Shown: in pieces, positions 62,346-64,000 of the stretch
Layout of the letters: each line of letters opens with the position of its first letter
How positions within the stretch are numbered: the first letter of the stretch is position 1
NCBI GenBank assembly: GCA_963761985.1
Contig: CAVXIT010000009.1
Coordinates: 1 to 64,000, forward strand
Length of the DNA stretch: 64,000 nucleotides
Reading direction: 5' to 3'
Source of the DNA: JACCTH01 sp963761985
Lineage (GTDB): Bacteria > Actinomycetota > Acidimicrobiia > Spongiisociales > ZC4RG35
The notes under the pieces: generated by a model
What the model saw: only the letters and a program-made list of their open reading frames with translations
Database searches by the model: none
Told to the model about the DNA's origin: nothing
Translations under genes and position numbers: made by a program

Positions 62346-62800
62346 GTGGCCTCCACCTTCCTGACTTTGAGCGGGTAGTTCTCCGGCACCTGCGCAGCGT
62401 GATCGTGGTTCGAGCCCGCGTACACCTTGAGTTTGCGAATCATCTGCCGGCCCAGCCGATTCTTGGGAAGCATGCCCCGGACAGCTCTCTCGACTACGGC
62501 CTCGGGCCGCCTCTCCTTGAGACTCTCAAACGACTCTTCCCGGAGCCCGCCGGGATACCCCGAATGCCGGTAGTAAATCTTCTGCTGGCTCTTCTTCGAA
62601 GTGACTTCGACCGAGCCAGCGTTGATCACAATCACGAAGTCGCCTGTGTCGACATGGGGCGCATATATCGGCTTGTGCTTGCCCCGCAGCAACTGAGCCA
62701 CTTCCGTAGCCACCCGACCCAGCGGCGCCGAGCCAGCATCAACTACCCACCATTTGCGGGTCACATCCGAGGCTTTGGGCGAGTATGTCTTGTTATTCAT
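62342..62800 (-). CDS. rplM: 50S ribosomal protein L13
   Basis: 152 residues: RKWWVVDAGSAPLGRVATEV, AQLLRGKHKPIYAPHVDTGD and AVRGMLPKNRLGRQMIRKLK are L13 signatures. First gene of the rplM-rpsI-glmM run. The 122-bp region upstream (62801-62922) should hold its promoter; I cannot place -35/-10 boxes with confidence. Confidence 0.97.
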   Translation of the reverse strand: MNNKTYSPKASDVTRKWWVVDAGSAPLGRVATEVAQLLRGKHKPIYAPHVDTGDFVIVINAGSVEVTSKKSQQKIYYRHSGYPGGLREESFESLKERRPEAVVERAVRGMLPKNRLGRQMIRKLKVYAGSNHDHAAQVPENYPLKVRKVEAT

Positions 62801-62922
62801 AGGAGCTTGTCCACAGGACCGTGTTATTCAGACCAGGGCGAATCGGCCTGCGGCCATGGATTCTGCTTCGAGTCGAAGCCCGACAATGTTACCTGCCGGG
62901 GGCCGAAAGGGAAACCTGACTG

Positions 62923-63564
62923 CTACCAATTGGCCAGGAGACCGGGCAATTCCGCCACTGATCGCAACCTCGGCTCGTGCTCGGGCGCAAGGTCAAAAGG
63001 ATCGATCAGAACTGCCTGGGCGTACCCGGCGCCTAGGGCACCGGCGATGTCGTGGAACAGCGAATCTCCGACATACCAGACCTGGTCCGCGGTGAGTCCA
63101 AGGCGGTCCAATCCGGCCTGGAAGATCGCTGGATCGGGCTTCGAGGCACCTACATCAAAGCTGTCGATGATGAACTCGAACGTTCCGTCGAACCCCGCCT
63201 GCCGGAGCGATTCAGTGACCGACCCGTCTGAGTTCGAGATGACCCCCACCCTGATCCCGAGATTCTTGATCGCCTCGATAGTGCCGGGAATGGCGAAGCT
63301 CCAAAGGCCGTAGCCGCTGTTGGTCAGGATCGCTCCTTGCGAGGGATCGGGCAATCGCAGTCGCCCGAAGAAGTCGTCCTGCCAGATCTTCCAGTCGACT
63401 GTCTCGCCGGCCATACGACGGCGTGCAAAGGCATCCATAGCGCGATAGTGAGCCTCGAAGGAGTCATCGTAAGTCAGCTCGTGGCTCAGCACCTCCGCCA
63501 ATCGCACGTGGTCTTGCAGCACCAGCGTCCCGCCGGCATCGAAAAGAATCGCCTCAGGTCTCAT
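62923..63564 (-). CDS. HAD-family hydrolase
   Basis: 213 residues from ATG 63564. HAD motif I is FDAGGTLVLQD (nucleophile Asp), motif II VGVISNSDGSV, and motifs III/IV are ASKPDPAIFQAGLDRLGL and WYVGDSLFHDIAGALGAGYA. Cap domain between residues 20 and 95. Phosphoglycolate-phosphatase-like; substrate unknown. It separates truA from rplM. Confidence 0.9.
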   Translation of the reverse strand: MRPEAILFDAGGTLVLQDHVRLAEVLSHELTYDDSFEAHYRAMDAFARRRMAGETVDWKIWQDDFFGRLRLPDPSQGAILTNSGYGLWSFAIPGTIEAIKNLGIRVGVISNSDGSVTESLRQAGFDGTFEFIIDSFDVGASKPDPAIFQAGLDRLGLTADQVWYVGDSLFHDIAGALGAGYAQAVLIDPFDLAPEHEPRLRSVAELPGLLANW

Positions 63565-63581
63565 TGCGGCCACACGAAACC

Positions 63582-64000
63582 TTAGGTTTGCGTGGTCGCA
63601 TAGCCACCACGACTGCCTTCAGTTTGAGCAGTGGGGTACTCGACTTCCCACAGGATCAAGCCGTGGGCCGGTGCCATCTGGCCCGCCCGGCTGCGATCGC
63701 CACCGGCCAGGACCTCCGCCATGGACTCCGGAGGACGGAGACTTTGGCCGACCTCCACGGAGAGACCGACTATCGAGCGAATCATCTGGTGGCAGAACGC
63801 GTTCGCCTTGATCAGCAGAGACACCAAATCGTCTTTTGACCATCCCGCTTCGAGGACCCTGCGAATCGTCCCGCCGGCTGAGCTCGCCCGGCAGAATGCG
63901 GCAAAGTCGTGTTGGCCGATCAGCGTCTTGGTTGCCAGATTCATGGCCTCGATATCCAGGGGTTCGGGAACGTGCCACGCGGTGTGCCGCCTGAGCGGAT
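63582..64000 (-). CDS. truA: tRNA pseudouridine synthase A, C-terminal part (runs off the right edge)
   Basis: The frame enters from the edge as RHTAWHVPEPLDIEAMNLAT and continues as GQHDFAAFCRASS, FCHQMIRSIVGLSVEVGQ and MAPAHGLILWEVEYP, the TruA C-terminal signature. It makes pseudouridine at tRNA positions 38-40. The catalytic Asp lies beyond the window. Its stop falls inside a partial copy of the palindrome end (AAACCTAAGG). Confidence 0.93.
   Translation of the reverse strand, partial: PLRRHTAWHVPEPLDIEAMNLATKTLIGQHDFAAFCRASSAGGTIRRVLEAGWSKDDLVSLLIKANAFCHQMIRSIVGLSVEVGQSLRPPESMAEVLAGGDRSRAGQMAPAHGLILWEVEYPTAQTEGSRGGYATTQT

Noticed and set aside
62327..63313. 328-codon open frame on the plus strand
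   Set aside because: Antisense to rplM and the HAD hydrolase gene, no ribosome site.
1..64000. CRISPR arrays and tRNA genes
   Set aside because: No regularly spaced repeats of CRISPR size and no cloverleaf with a TTCGA-type T-loop in intergenic DNA were noticed by eye.

Overview
The window reads as a chromosomal segment of a high-GC actinobacterium. The right end has the usual actinobacterial order truA, (HAD), rplM, rpsI, glmM, glmS, acpS, nnrD, alr, udg, tsaE, tsaB, rimI, tsaD, groES, groEL. A mycothiol-type DinB/maleylpyruvate-isomerase-like protein, many GTG starts and many 4-bp gene overlaps agree with this. An Acidimicrobiia-like lineage is my best guess from the amine-catabolism content, but it is inference.

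Layout. (1) 1-8.7 kb: a lasso-peptide biosynthesis locus on both strands, with precursor, RRE/PqqD protein, transglutaminase-like leader peptidase, asparagine-synthetase-like cyclase, HPr-kinase-like kinase and nucleotidyltransferase. Glycosyltransferases, acetyltransferases, a membrane protein and the 3' part of an adenylation enzyme flank it. Most genes longer than about 300 bp here carry frameshifts although their motifs are intact. The block ends abruptly at a 49-bp palindromic repeat. (2) 8.7-19.2 kb: DUF2079 membrane protein, EtfBA, TfoX-like protein, SDR, betaine-aldehyde dehydrogenase (one frameshift) and a glycine-betaine ABC importer with a tandem-fused permease. (3) 19.2-24.3 kb: a SAM-II riboswitch ahead of a betaine/homocysteine S-methyltransferase operon, which also holds nitronate monooxygenase, a hydrolase and a peptidase-S51-like/CysS-tail fusion; a convergent FAD amine oxidase follows. 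(4) 24.3-28.2 kb: an ABC-2 exporter and an AI-2E family permease. (5) 28.2-39.7 kb: heterotetrameric sarcosine oxidase soxDBGA, a Zn alcohol/formaldehyde dehydrogenase and an enolase-superfamily enzyme, divergent from a cytoplasmic PhnD-like protein, MttB-family methyltransferase, M20 amidohydrolase and HutF. (6) 39.6-47.8 kb: a divergent cluster of three paralogous ATP-grasp ligases with a glycogen synthase, an enterochelin-esterase-like hydrolase and a GNAT enzyme. I do not recognise its product. (7) 47.8-64 kb: housekeeping genes.

How the genes fit together. Regions 2, 3 and 5 form a methylated-amine island: betaine uptake (ProVWX), betaine-aldehyde oxidation, methyl transfer to homocysteine (BHMT-like, SAM-sensing leader) and possibly to a corrinoid protein (MttB-like), oxidative demethylation (SoxABDG, DAO oxidase, ETF as electron carrier) and formaldehyde handling (MDR dehydrogenase). 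Two structured RNAs unusual for this phylum stand out: the SAM-II riboswitch at about 19.29-19.34 kb and a glmS self-cleaving ribozyme at about 60.39-60.55 kb upstream of glmS.

No tRNA, rRNA, CRISPR array or insertion sequence was recognised. No gene-free stretch exceeds 300 bases; the longest (60310-60589) holds the glmS ribozyme. Coordinates of frameshifted genes are approximate.
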